A stretch of 64,000 nt of DNA from Cryptomeria japonica (GCF_030272615.1 NC_081407.1:377509132-377573131), one strand, 5' to 3'. Numbered from the stretch's first letter, positions 11,171-22,846 are shown. The notes: generated by a model from the sequence alone, not told the origin. A program made the numbers and translations.

Positions 11171-13139
11171 GATTTTTTTTAAAAAAGAAGAAAAAAGCAA
11201 GCAAATACTAGTATATTAATTCAAAATATAAACATTATAATACGAAAGTTAAAATGAAATCAGTCACGCCCAGAGAGGAGAGAACATACTACAAGAAGGG
11301 AAACCACATAGATGATGGGAAACATGTAGACCAAACCTAACCAGCTAGTAAGCTACAAAATGATTCTAAAAAATGAAGATGACAAAGACCATGGACCAAT
11401 ATGCTATATCTAGCCTGGATATAATAATTTATTAAACATGAAAATATGGAGACCATAAGCTATAACACCCCTAATAAATAGAGATAAACAAAACCCCAAT
11501 TTTTAATAGAGAGAGGAACTAGAAAGAGTTTGTATCCAAAGAACAATTTACTTAGAAAAATACTTGAAACCAAGCTAAAAAAAAAGCCCCTGGCTAGCTC
11601 AGAGCATTGTTTTCCCCCACACCTTTGCCATCTACTTTTCCTCCCTAAGACTACTTGTCACCAAACTTGTAATGCATAAAGAAATCCTTGGAGTCCTTTC
11701 TGAATCTTTCCTTAAGATGCGCATTCCCAATATTTCAATGACTCGATTGGTGTAGCATAAGACATTGGGGTGCATGAAAGAGTTGTCAAGAAAGAGTGGC
11801 CTTTGATGGATAAATGATCTCCTAAAATCCCTATTTTTTGCAGTTGTTCGATTCAAGGTTGATCATCATGGTATGAGATAACTTAGTATACTAGGGTTTC
11901 TTATTCAAGTTTTTCCTCAAAAAATTTCCGCACAATTGGCCCTTGTCGTAGAACAAATCATACTTTTTGTAGCCTTTTCAAAATTATCAACAAAAAATGA
12001 GAAGTAATTGAGACAACAAATGCAACAAAGAACCATAATTTTGTAGTACATCAAATGTATTTGAGAAAAAGAAAGATACCACTTGAGAAGGGTAAATATT
12101 CCATAGGGCCTTAAGGAAAATTACATCTTATATAATATCAGTGAAAATTTCTCTTTATATCGCTATGAAATTCCATGAGAAGAATCATTTTATGTACTTT
12201 GGAGTGAAGGCCCCTAAGGTTGGAAACTCCTAAACAATGAAGGAAACATAAATTATCAGGTTAAGAGGATTATATTACATGGTTCATGGTGAAAGGAAGC
12301 ACCTAATGTAAGCAATAAGATGAAGCTAACATTGGCAACCCTTAATTCTTGAGAACCCCACATCTATACATTTGCAGATTCCTTAGAAATTATTTGGTTG
12401 AAAAACATAAACTGAATTGGAAGAAGGGAAAAACATTTACAAAAGAAAAGATGAAGCAAAGAATGGCCACCTAGTTTCCTCAAAAACATCACCTCTCTAC
12501 ATCCACACAATCCTTGAGATGTGATGGTATGAGAGGAATATACTTTTGCACAAGAGAGGAATATTAACTATTTAGTAAAGATAGAGAAAGTTCTTTGAAG
12601 GTCCTAATTTTAGTGCATCCCATGATATGATATCCTTCCCAACACCTTCACAAGGATTGCGAGAATGACATAAGAAGGCCTAATGTTGTCAAGAGATATA
12701 CATGGCCTTTGATGTGACAAATCCACTAGTTGAGCACCATCATTCCTAGGTAAAAATCATTAATTTAAAATTTAAGGAGATATTGGGATCCTTACTACAT
12801 GCCACATCTAACACATAGCTTTGATTCTTTAACTTTGAATCATCATTACCAAGTACTATTCCTAAGGATGACAACTTGCAAAGGAGAAAACTTGTTAGAA
12901 AGACTGATCAATGAGATATAGCTAAATCTATTGGTTCTAAGAGTTAATATTTGTAAATCTCTTTCTTATTATGCCTAATTTCTGCTTTCACAATTCTACA
13001 ATCTTTGTTAGCTAATGCATAAATATAGTCATTAGCTTATCTAAAATAATACTTTATACTAAAATATTCAATCCTATGCAAGAGTGGCCACACCTCTTGA
13101 AGAACATTCCTAATTCTTCATAGGCTAAGGTAGGTTATA
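11171..13139. repeat. Duplicated sequence of unknown origin, copy 1
   Basis: It matches 55451-57429 almost throughout, with small indels. On the minus strand the frame at 11632-11856 (RRSFIHQRPLFLDNSF, SERTPRISLCITSLVTSS) has a counterpart in copy 2 near 55915-56130. Both are short and flanked by stops, and I do not recognise a domain. Most of the stretch is probably old transposon sequence. Confidence 0.5.
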
Positions 13140-13240
13140 CATCCCCTTCTTGCATATCCTTTATGTGTTGCAATTAATTTTTTATCCATTCCTTTCATCT
13201 CCCAAGCCTCCAAGCATATAATCCTCAGTCCCTATTATAT
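13140..13240 (-). pseudogene. Fragment of an F-box gene 5' end, copy 1
   Basis: The minus strand matches the first codons of the F-box gene around KEWRKK-like and WRLG-like residues (compare KRMEQK and VWEL in the gene at 6698-8296). It then runs into the same 5' flank (CCCTATTATATGC). About 45 bases covering the first codons are deleted relative to 57430-57680. It is a relic of an older internal duplication of the gene's 5' end. Confidence 0.6.
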
Positions 13241-14389
13241 GCTTTTGAGATTGGGTACGTTATTGGGATAAGAACAACAAATGTGCAACAAATATAAATT
13301 AAAATAAATAAGATAAGAAGATGCCTTTTAAATGAAGTATCTTATTGCGATTAGAGGAGCCAACTTGGAGTAAATATGCAGCAAATATAGATTAAAATAA
13401 AACTTAGCATAGCTATCTTTAATGTATTAGGGTGGAGATCTATTACTTAGTTCTTTTCTCTCAAGAATGATCCTATTAAATATAATTTCAAAACTAAAAG
13501 TTTGAGATGAGCATCATTAAGTTTTATATGAAAAATATGTTTCCTTAAAATTTTAAAATACTATATATTGACCTCAAATCTATGACAAAAAATTGAAACA
13601 TTCAATCATTGAAACATAGGAAAATTGAATCATTCGATCATTGAAACAACATGTAAAGTTTTAATTTATCACCTTTTATATTTAAATGAAAAATTGATTA
13701 TTCTTTACAAATCAAGATGCATATCATATTTATTCAAATGTACACTAGGACTTCATAATTGACGAGACATTTCATCTTTTAAACCAAAAATTTAATCTCA
13801 ACTATTAACTATTCATTGATCCCGTCTATTTTGTCTTCTTTCCAATTGTCTTCATCTTCTTAGTAGAGATGTTAGTTCCTCTTGTGAATTATTATTTTCC
13901 ATATGATTTTGAGAATCAACATCCATTATATTTTGAACTCTATCATTTGGTATTTGTAGCACACTATGTATTGTAATGGAATTCATCCCTTCAAAAATAA
14001 CCTCAACATTCCCATTAGATTGATGGTGAATTTGGACGTACTTACGATTGCACACCTGTATTTTGTTATCTTTATATCTCATTCAATTGGTTAGAATTCG
14101 TCATTATTTTCATTCTTCTTGATATATATTTTCTATCCTGAGATGTTCGTATAAGATGTGTTATAATGTTATCTTCATGTTCTCTCATTAACACATCTTT
14201 CTCTATCATTTTAGTTTCAACGATTCATTTCTTCTTATTTTTATGCATCTGTTAATTCTTCACACCAATCTCTGATATAATTTTGATCATATTCTTTCTC
14301 TTCTTCTTTTTGTTTCTCTTTAGTTGTAAGACTTATTACTTCCTCTTTTTGTGCATTTTGCATTTGTTCACATCATTTTTATTAATAAA
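13241..14389. repeat. F-box 5' flank duplicate and adjoining duplicated sequence
   Basis: The first part repeats the F-box upstream region at 8300-8560. The rest matches 57670-59230, except that copy 1 lacks about 400 bases (58045-58447), which include a foldback element. The minus-strand frame 13852-14082 (VQIHHQSNGNVEV, IMDVDSQNHMENNNS) is also present at 58684-58923. The base differences between the two change amino acids as often as not, so it is probably not a constrained gene. Confidence 0.55.
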
Positions 14390-16720
14390 AGAAGGACATG
14401 CCTATACCTTAACAAAAAAGAAAAAATGGGATAGGCTTGCACCAGAACAAGCTTCCACAAATGCATGTAGAGAGAAGAGCTCACAAGTAGTGAAATTATC
14501 TAGACAACACTAAAAAAACAAAACCCTTTTTTGAAAAGAGGCTTTTGATTAGAGTCATAAAACATGGGAATCGAAGTCCCAAGAAAATGAGACTACCTAA
14601 TCAAAATAGAAGGGGTTTAGGAACACCTCAAACTATTATTTTAATAACCTCCCTTAGGCTACGATTAAACCAACCAAGGGGACAAACAATAAGAAACAAA
14701 TTTTACAAGGCTTTCGACAACCTAGTACCAACATAGCTATCAAATAAACCAAATAGGGCCACCTCCATAGGTCAACTGTAAATAAAAATAATGGGGAATA
14801 GATTCCCAATGAAGTAAAACATAGGGGGAAGGGCTCCAAACAAAGGACCATAGAAAAATGATCCCAACACCTACAAAGAAGAAGAGGTCCCATAGGAAAG
14901 AACCCAACAAGGAACAACAAAAAAAAATGGGAGCGAGGGGCAAAAGAAAATATCCTCAAGAAGGGTAGCATCCTCCAACAACTGGAAGAAACTAGAACCA
15001 AAGAAGGCACATAGAAAATAGACCCCTCTTTGGTTAAACGCTTGCAAGGTAACCTTCCCACAATACCTATCCAAAGTTCATCCACTTTAGCTTAAGGAGA
15101 GAAACCACTATGAAGAAAAACACTATCCCAATTTATCTCTATTGATGGACTATCTCAAAGCATCCAACTAAGAGATTAAAGTTTGCTTGATAGCAATTGC
15201 TTCATCCATTGAAGATTTCCCAAAGAGAAAAGTGTCAAATGTGAAGAGCCAATTTGTGAAGGAATAGGGAACAACTAAGATAGAAATGCACCTCTCTAAA
15301 TTTTATTACCATTTGCAACTTTTATGGATCTACTCGGCCCTTAAACCATTAAAATGAAGAGAAAAGGGGAAGGGGATGTCCTTGACAAACTCCGTGAGTT
15401 GAAGTGAAAAACCGGCATGGATAACAATTTACTATGACTAAAAATTTTGCTGTTGATTTACATGATAAAATCCATTTACACTAGCTATGAAAAAAACCAA
15501 ATTTCTAAAGGATGGCTATGATGAATGTTCATTTATCTTTATCATATGCCATTTTGCATGCCAACATTTAGAATCACTACCAAAATATTTTCTAGATTTG
15601 TAGAATGAAGGATCTCATTAGCAACTATTTCTCCTTCTAAAGTCTCCCTACCATGGACAAAGTTGTCCTATTCTTTGGATATGATAGATGAAATCAATTT
15701 TGATAGTCTCATACAAATTTTCTTTATAAAAATTTTCTAGACTGTGTTGCAAAGTGTTATTAGCCTAAAGTTAGAAAAAGTGGATGGATGCATTTTTTTT
15801 GGAATGATGACAATGTGGGTTGTGTTGAAATAATTTATCTTTTTTCTATTCCCTTTTTATTCTTATAGGATAGAAATACATCTCTCCTAACAAAAGACCA
15901 ACATTTTTGGAAAAAAACCATGGCAAATCTATCAAGCCTAGGTTCTTTATTCGAGGCTATTTAGAAAAATTTTGTAACCTTTTCAATGGAAAAATCCACC
16001 ATTAGCATTTTATTATGGTTCTCATCTACAAGTTTTAGAAGGCACCCTAGTGGAGGTGAAATTTGAAGATCCTCTTGATGTTCTCGCAACAAGAGAAAAT
16101 TTCTAAAAAAATTATGGTCCTATCTTTAATCTCATTATGTGAGATTAGCTTATAACCATTAGTAGTGAGAATTATTTCTAATTTATTTATTTGTCTGTTC
16201 ACTTTTGTAGATGTTAGAAGAACTTGGTACTCTTGTCACTCTCAGCTAACCAAGATTCTCTTGACGTATGTTTCCAGTACAATTATTCTCTGCAAAGTAT
16301 TTCTTCCAATTCTAACTTGAGCATATTTTATTTTGCTAGGGAAGCATTATCCATACAATATCCAATGGCTCTCTTATATTAATCTAATAGCTCTTGTTGA
16401 ACCCTTTCTTTATTAGTGAAGATATTTTAGAATGCATTTTGTTCTATTCTTCAATTTTTCCTTTTACAAACTATAATTTGTTACTTAATTGGTACATTCT
16501 TTATCTCATAGTAAAAGGATTTTAATTTCAACATGATTCCAACAAAGGTAGAAAGGTACAATATCTAAACCACATTGACTCAAAATTGAAGGATGTAAGT
16601 CTTTATGGAGTTTTTGTAGTGTTTTGAAGGAGGATGGAAAACTCATTGGACCCTATGGATCGCATAAGGAAGGGAGAAAATTCCATTGGAGAAGAGAGGC
16701 AAGAATAAAAAATTAGAAGC
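14390..16720 (-). mobile_element. L1-type LINE, decayed, copy 1
   Basis: Read on the minus strand, the remains follow plant L1 order. First come the end of the endonuclease and linker (SFNFESMWF, about 16600) and the conserved SWLAESDKSTKFF region (about 16230). Reverse transcriptase pieces follow: IIPKKMHPSTFSNFRLITLCN (about 15800), FVHGRETLEG (about 15650), CQGHPLPLF (about 15380) and FSLGNLQWMK (about 15240). Last is the 3' region, ending about 14390 in the same tail as 9190-11170. Many stops and frameshifts make it inactive. LINEs copy themselves by target-primed reverse transcription. The YxDD catalytic motif cannot be seen intact. Confidence 0.75.
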
Positions 16721-17044
16721 CTGTATAATGTTTTTGGAATTTAATAAAAAACTTGTCTTTTGTTTATCGAAGTGTAGGAGCCATTTTAATGGATGCAATT
16801 GTAATGGTTAAAAAATGTGAATGATGAATAGATCAAGAGGAAATATTTTCTTTACTCCGAAGAGAGATGGAAGTTTCAATATGGATTTACCTTCAAATAC
16901 TTTATCCATATTATATTTAAAAAAGGGGGAAATTCACTAGATCCAATCTCTTATGGAAGACATTGAATACTAAATGAATTGACAATGGGATAGAAATGAC
17001 AAGCTAATCCCACTTTTAGAATGAAAAAATATTGAGTTATGTGT
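16721..17044. other. Probable LINE 5' remainder, no clear motif
   Basis: AT-rich sequence between the recognisable LINE endonuclease end and the LTR that starts at 17045. It may be more of the same LINE, but no residues support this. Confidence 0.3.
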
Positions 17045-18042
17045 TGTAGGACTACGTGTAAAAGTAGAAAAAAACTTATTATAACTTGAGATAGAAGCAT
17101 GAGATTAATTTGTGCACCTGGATTTGGCTACAATATGTCGAGACGAAGCTACCCTGTGAATTTGATGAAAAGTTGTCAGGACCGTGTTGAAAGTGTCTAC
17201 TATCCTCTGAAAAATCTATGAAACAAAAAAATTCTTTTCCGCCTCTCCAAATGGATTCTGAATATGCAAACAGAGTTGTGCACCTACAACCTACACACAG
17301 AAAAGACAAGAAAAGGGGTTGGGATTGGGGGTTTGCCTTCAGGGCAAATCCCAGTTTTGGAATTATCCAAATGATGAAAGAAAGTACTTGCAAGTAAATA
17401 TAAATGAAATAGTGAAATGTAATTCACCTCAAGGGAGGATTTTGATAGAATGTAGGTAGATTTGATTGTATTAAATTGAATGTTGAAAGGGATCTCTTCT
17501 TCAGTGGTTGAATCCTTCACTTGAATGCAACACCTAGCCTTGAAGGAAGACTTGAGAATGCTCAATGCTAGAATGGAATGATTGAATGCTTTAACTTATG
17601 CCCACTCTTCGCTTATCCAACTTTTTTCTTCTTGAACTCATGAAAATGAGAGAGAAAATTTGACATATATACTTGTTAATTAGGGTTAACTAATTGATTG
17701 ATTTTTCATCACAGGCCGACAAAGGGAAAGTTTTTCCCATTTTATGCAAAGTCCAATGCAAAGATAGGACAAAATAGGGAAAGGAAAAGGGCACCACACC
17801 CCTGTCCTAGGAGAAAAGGGGTACCACACCCATATCATAGGAGGGATAGGGGCTCCACACCCTAGTCCTGCCCCTGTCTCAAGGCAGGAAGCAGGTTCAA
17901 GTAGTGCGGAGGGCTGCACAAGTGGAGTTTCTAGGGCTTGAGAAAATCTCGGATCTCTGATCAAGCTTGGGAATTTGAATTGGCAACGTGAAGACAGTAA
18001 CATGGTTGAAAATTGCAAGGGTCACAATTTTATGACACTATA
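17045..18042 (-). mobile_element. 3' LTR of a decayed Ty3/Gypsy-type element
   Basis: In + orientation it starts TGTAGGACTACG and ends ...GACACTATA, a mutated form of the TGTAG...CTACA ends of the complete element at 31232-40000. Immediately beyond it, TTTATCCCCCACTTTAGCGG matches that element's polypurine-tract junction (TTTAGCCCCCACTTTAGCGG at 32918-32937). It also carries the same kind of C-rich repeats (CACCACACCCCTGTCCTAGG near 17790). It is therefore a related but distinct family in the same minus orientation. No matching 5' LTR was found. Confidence 0.65.
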
Positions 18043-18524
18043 TTTATCCCCCACTTTAGCGGGAGTATAGTCATACGCCAATACTGCTAGTAAAGTACAA
18101 GGAAACAAGATTGAAAGACTTCTACCATGTTGAGGAGGCAAGATGCACCAAGTACCCAGTGGACCAAGAATCTTATTAAATCGATTGACAAAGTAAAACT
18201 GAAGATCAAGAAGGTTCCTCTCACTATGAGTCGAGAAAACGATATCAAAATTATAAAGCAAAGCTAATTTCACTAAATAATTCTATGTATCAAAGTGCAA
18301 AATATGAGTGGAGTGTATGCCCCCATGTTAAAGATTTCACACACGCCTTATCAGGAGAAATTTATTTAAGGTAGGATACACCCAAGAGAGAGAGAAGAGG
18401 GAGCATATTATCACAAGGATATAGCCTCCAGTTGAGGAATAAACCAAAGAATAATGAATACAAAACAAAAGGTAATTTTTCTTTCCTTGGGGATAGTGTG
18501 CTATATGCTAACTGATAGAAATAA
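18043..18524 (-). mobile_element. Polypurine tract and 3' internal remnant of the Gypsy-type element
   Basis: Minus-strand AAAGTGGGGGATAAA directly precedes the LTR at 18042, as a plus-strand primer would. The next few hundred bases loosely follow the internal region at 32918-33100 (AGTAAAGTACAAGGAAAC against GATAAAGTACAGAAAAG). No pol domain is visible. Confidence 0.5.
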
Positions 18525-18890
18525 AAATAAAATTGGCATAGGTAACAAGGGCTTCGGTATTTCGAGAGCCAATGGAAGTAAAAAATCCAAATTAAGTGCT
18601 CGCAACCCATGTTCCCGTGCTGGAATAAGTTGATTTTAAACTACCAATAGCATATGAAAGGGCACCCATTGATATTTATCTACTCGAAGAAGCGCTAGTT
18701 TAACTCGCCACCCTTGAATTTTATCTTGGGTAGGGGTATTGGCATTGATGGGAAGAGATAGAAGCAAAGACACTAGCAGCATCCGTTTCAATTCCATATC
18801 CCCTTGCCACGCTATGGGTTTACCCCCTAGCAACCCCTATGATCAGAGACACTATGCGTTGTTAATGCTTTGTAAGGTTGATATTCATGT
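18525..18890 (-). repeat. Composite duplicated segment, part a (copy 1), with a hydrophobic minus-strand frame
   Basis: The stretch matches 24768-25135 at high identity (shared GCATAGGTAACAAGGGCTTC, AAGAAGCGCTAGTTTAACTC, TAGGGGTATTGGCATTGATG). On the minus strand it reads through membrane-like stretches (LLLSLPINANTPTQDK and, after a shift, GALAYAIGGLKSTYPRTG-like residues in the second copy). I do not recognise the protein. Because the coding-like reading is opposite to the adjacent PPR fragment, it was joined to that fragment before the segment duplicated. Confidence 0.6.
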
Positions 18891-18898
18891 AATGTACC

Positions 18899-19255
18899 AT
18901 GGACATGGGTGGTAGAATAAGGAGCATCAACATTGCATGTAATACTCAACAAAATGCTCAGGTGAATCATAGAGGTTTAGATAGTGCATTCGACATGTTT
19001 GACAAAATGTTTCAAAGAGATGTCATCTCATGTAATGCAACAATTGCAAGATATGCACAAAATGGATTTCCCGAAAAATCTTTCGAATCTTTCAAGCAAA
19101 TTCAAAATAGCAGATGTAGATTTGAACATCACAACCTTTGCCAGTTTCTCACGTGGTATGAATGTCCACAAAGCATAATAGAATTCAGAATTTTCATGAG
19201 AAGTTATAGTTGGAAATGCTCCCACAGGCATGCAATACAAAATGTTTTTATTTAG
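18899..19255 (+). pseudogene. PPR protein gene fragment, copy 1
   Basis: The frame contains one clear pentatricopeptide repeat: GLDSAFDMFDKMFQRDVISCNATIARYAQNGFPEKSFESFKQIQ. It is followed by a decayed second unit (FMRSYSWKC resembles the usual Ser-Gly-rich start of the next repeat). PPR proteins of the PLS class bind organellar transcripts and often guide RNA editing. The gene is truncated at both ends: the hydrophobic segment lies to the left and T-rich repeats to the right. The same fragment occurs at 25146-25496. Confidence 0.75.
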
Positions 19256-19383
19256 ATTTTTAATTAAAGTTTTTTTTGCATGGGCATAATAATTGTTCAA
19301 TAAAGTTTTTTTTGCATAAAGTTTATTTTTTAATAAAGTCTTTTTTTGCATGGGAATAATAATTGTTTTTATTTAGATTTTTA
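19244..19383. repeat. T-rich direct repeats
   Basis: TTTTTATTTAGATTTTTAA occurs at both ends of the interval. Between the two are repeated AAAGT(T)nGCATGGG.ATAATAATTGTT modules. This looks like slippage or a local duplication at the truncated end of the PPR fragment. Confidence 0.65.
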
Positions 19384-19399
19384 AAATCTTTTAAAAACA

Positions 19400-19716
19400 C
19401 AAACATCATTTAATAAGTCAAACTGGGAACACTTTTTTTCTTGTCTCTTCACACCTATCTTGCAGTACGGGGTTGATTTGCTCCTTTATATCTCTTGGCC
19501 ACATCCCAATCGAAGGCATCTTTTTTTGTAATATTCTACAGGGCTTTTTGGTGGCATCATCTTCATGTTTCCAGATTTGCACTATCATGTTGTATGCTCT
19601 TGCATGAGCAATGTTGTACTCGCACTATCATAATGTGCCACACCTCTTTGTATCTTGTAATTGTTGATATATTTGATGTAATCCTCTTATATACATAGAT
19701 AGTGCAAAATCTCACA
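19400..19716 (+). mobile_element. 3' part of a Copia 5' LTR
   Basis: The sequence ends ...CTCACA at 19716, immediately before a tRNA-Met type primer-binding site, so it is the R/U5 end of a 5' LTR. The LTR start (TG) could not be located; the left part is probably lost. Confidence 0.5.
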
Positions 19717-19729
19717 TGGTATCAGATCC
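19717..19729 (+). promoter_or_regulatory. Primer-binding site (Met-tRNA type)
   Basis: TGGTATCAGATCC differs by one base from TGGTATCAGAGC, the usual initiator-Met tRNA primer site of plant Copia elements. It abuts an LTR end (CACA). Confidence 0.75.
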
Positions 19730-20542
19730 ATTAGAGTGTCATTGGTTTGCTAATTGAGAGAAATTGATGCTATTTGGTATTGTGTATTTTTGAGTTTTCT
19801 ATTGCAGGTTATTATTGAAGCTTGATGGGTCAAATCTGAGGTTACCATTGGATTGAGGAGGACCAAGAAAGTTAGTTTTGCCTTTTGTTTCATCCAAATC
19901 GGACTTCGGAGGCGAAATCTGGAGGCATTTGAATTTTGACGCTGCGGCGGAAATTTTCTAGAAATCATAATTTTCCAGGCATTTTTTAGATAGCGATATC
20001 TCACTCATCCGGACTCATTTTTTCAAGCAATTTTTTTTTTTGGGGGGTAGAATTTCGTGATCTATACAATTGTGTAGGAGTTTTCTATTTCTCAGATAAA
20101 GGTTTTTCAGAAATCATGAAATCTCAATTTTTACAACTTTGGAGGCTTCATTTGGGCTCATATGGACTTCTTTTCAGGTGCCATTTTTGTTGAAAGTGTA
20201 TATTTTTTCATCTACTTTCATAATCTGCCATTTGTTTGCAGTAATTTTAAGTAAAAATTGTACTTTCATTATTTGGCCATTTTTGGCATATTTGGTACTT
20301 GCATTTTGCTTGGATCTCAATTTAGATCACTAGCAATATTTGTTGAAGTCTCTTAGATCTCATTTTGAGAAGTTGTAAATTGAAATCAGAAGTCCACTTT
20401 GCCTTGTTTTTCAAGTGGCCTATTATACACGCACTACATATAAAGTGCCAAAATCATCTTTTTTGGGGGTACTTTGATTGAGTGAATTTGGGGGGGTGTC
20501 TCTTGTGCTTTTGTACTATTGTGTTCCTTCCTTTTTGCTGCT
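19730..20542 (+). other. Copia leader between primer site and gag
   Basis: About 0.8 kb of T-rich untranslated leader without a coding frame. It lies between the primer site and the gag start, the normal place for a retrotransposon leader. Confidence 0.5.
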
Positions 20543-21670
20543 ATGGGTTCTTCTAAGTTTCCTCTCTTAACTCCTCATAATTATGCTACTTGCAAAATTG
20601 ATGCATGGAGTAAACTTATGGAAAAAGGACTAACTCATTACATTGATGGAACTATTGTTGCTCCCACTGATCCTAAGGCAAATGTGTTGAGGGAACAACT
20701 CAAAGATTGTGGCATTGATAAGAAGGATACTCAATTGATATTCAACTTGATAGGCAAGCTTCCACAAGAATATGTAGCATTTGTTTCTAGTTTCCAAACC
20801 CATAGTTTGACAATGGGTTGAATCTACACAATGCCTACATTTGATGCTTTCAATGAAATGTTGATGATGGAACAAACTAAGTTTATAAGCATGGGCATTC
20901 TTAAGGCTTCTAAGTCTCAATCATTAGTGGCAAATCAAGGGAACAAAGGAAATCAAGGAAAGGACAACTCAAACAAGAAGAAATGGCAATCAAAGCGTAA
21001 GGACAAAGCATCATCCTCTCCACAACAAGGAGATACATCCTCTTCCAAGAGGGATAATTCACCAAAGAGGGAGAGACCTACTTGTGCCTACTGTAAAAGT
21101 TTTGGTCATGAGGAGCATCGTTGCCATTCTAAGAAGATTGATGAGCTCACACATATCATCAAAAAGCATAACATTGATGTGCCTAATATCTACAAGAAGG
21201 ATGATTCATCAACTTCCACTTCCTCACATTCAAAATGAAAAGGGAAAGTGTTCATGGCTTCTACAAGTGGGAAGACTCACTCTTTTGGAACAAGAAAAGG
21301 AAAAGCTCTATGTGCTACTATTAGTCATGATTCAGAGAGATGGCTTCTAGATTCATGGGCTTCTCATCATATGGCATCTTTACAGTCTATGTTGTCTACA
21401 TTTGAGCCTTGTACCATGCCGCAGATTTTGATGGGCAATCATACATATATGGATGTGATTGGGAAAGGATCTATTGACATTGGGGATAACTCCTTCAATG
21501 AGGTGTTGTGTGTACCCCACTTGACAAACAATCTCCTTTCTATCTATCAAATCACACATGCCACAACTAAGAGAGTTGTGGAGTTCACACCTGAGTCAGT
21601 TTTCATTAGAGACTTGGAGACTAGAGCTATCATTGCGACAAAATGCCATGAGCACTATGAAGATTGTTAG
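20543..21670 (+). pseudogene. Copia retrotransposon gag-protease, interrupted
   Basis: The frame from ATG 20543 (MGSSKFPLLTPHNYATCK) is typical of Ty1/Copia gag. It contains a zinc knuckle C-X2-C-X4-H-X4-C (CAYCKSFGHEEHRC, about 21093-21134), which binds genomic RNA. The retropepsin follows, with LLDSWASHHM near 21337-21366, where functional enzymes have D-(S/T)-G. The Gly-to-Trp change would disable the protease. In-frame stops sit at 20819, 21236 and 21668, yet all parts stay in one frame. No integrase, reverse transcriptase or RNase H follows. The element is dead and looks non-autonomous. Confidence 0.8.
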
Positions 21671-22846
21671 AGAAAAGAAAAAGTCTTCTGTCAACTTGAA
21701 AACAAAGAGCTTGAAGATGATGATTCAAATTCTTTTCAGACATGCATGCAACCGAAGCTTGAAAATAACGATGAAGACATGCATAAAGAAGAATCCCCTA
21801 TAGTTTTCATTCCAGCTTGGTGTCTCAAGTCTTATGATGATGACTTTCTACGTGGAGAAGATATTCTCATTCATCCATCACCAACAGTTCAAGATGAAAA
21901 CGTTTTCAAGGAAATCAAAGGTATAATACCTAGTGAACGATCTTGTATGGATATGACCAATAGAGAAGGAAGCATAAGTAAAATTTTGCAGACATATTCT
22001 TTATCTTCAAAAATGGAGACGTTTACCAAATTTCTAGATTAGCCTCAAGTGAAAGAATTTGAACCATCGAGAATCCACTCTTTATCATGCATGTCACCTG
22101 AGTATAAAGTTTTCAAATTTCATGAAGAGTGTGATGAAGAGGAATCATTGGGAAAAGAGAGCACAAAAAGTAATGCAAATATCTATGCGAGGGTTGAATA
22201 TGAAATCCATGTAGGTATATCAATAAATATCCCTATTTTTATGTAATTGCAATCTATGCCTTATGAAGTATTCAAGGTTCAAAGAAATCCTCCTTTTGAA
22301 TATTTGGATCAAGAAGACATCCTTACTCAAGGGGATAGTTTTGGGAATTATACCGAAAATGCAGAGATAAATGAGGTAATGGATGATCTAATGAAGGAAA
22401 TCAATGAAGTTAATTCTCATAATGTTTGTATTTCAGATTGTTGTTTGAAGGCTTCAAATGATGACTTCTCCTATAGTAAAAGTGCGTATTTATACAGATG
22501 ATTTTCAAGATGAAATTCTTGAACATGATTCAATGGTTATGTCTACTCAAGTTTCTTCACATCATAGATTATATGAAGGTTGTCCGATTTGTGGATTAAT
22601 TAATTGTAAACCAGACTATTAGAGGGATCTTCAGAGAGAGGATATGGGTATGCTTGAGAATATTTCACAAATTGTCAATAAAGTTCAAAGTGGTAACCCA
22701 ATACTTGAAGAGAGCCTACAAATTTATGATGAGAGATGGTTGTTTGGTTCACTGTCCAAATTTTTTTCTCATCTTATACATGTTGATCTTTCCAACTCAC
22801 TAATCTTACAGGTTTCACATGGATGCTCGCCATATTTCTGCACAGG
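21671..22846 (+). pseudogene. Unknown acidic reading frame downstream of the Copia protease
   Basis: Where integrase should begin, the same frame continues for about 830 bases through stops at 22040 and 22244 to 22499. It then shifts by one base and continues (EGCPICGLINCKPDY, then VNKVQSGNPILEESLQIYDERW) to a stop near 22846. The product would be about 390 residues, rich in Asp, Glu, Lys and Ser (KSYDDDFLRGEDILIHPSP, EYLDQEDILTQGDSF), with one CxxC-type patch. I recognise no domain. It could be a captured host sequence or a family-specific extra ORF. The conserved phase over a kilobase suggests it was once translated with gag. Confidence 0.5.

Noticed and set aside
13852-14082. Conserved 76-codon minus-strand gene shared with 58684-58923
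   Set aside because: Differences between the copies mostly change amino acids, and copy 2 gains a stop, so there is no sign of selection. The similarity is explained by the segmental duplication.
14560-14590. Possible Pol III box B (GGGACTTCGATTCCC on the minus strand)
   Set aside because: No box A at a suitable distance and no tRNA-like fold. It lies inside the LINE tail, and the copy near 59406 has changed bases.
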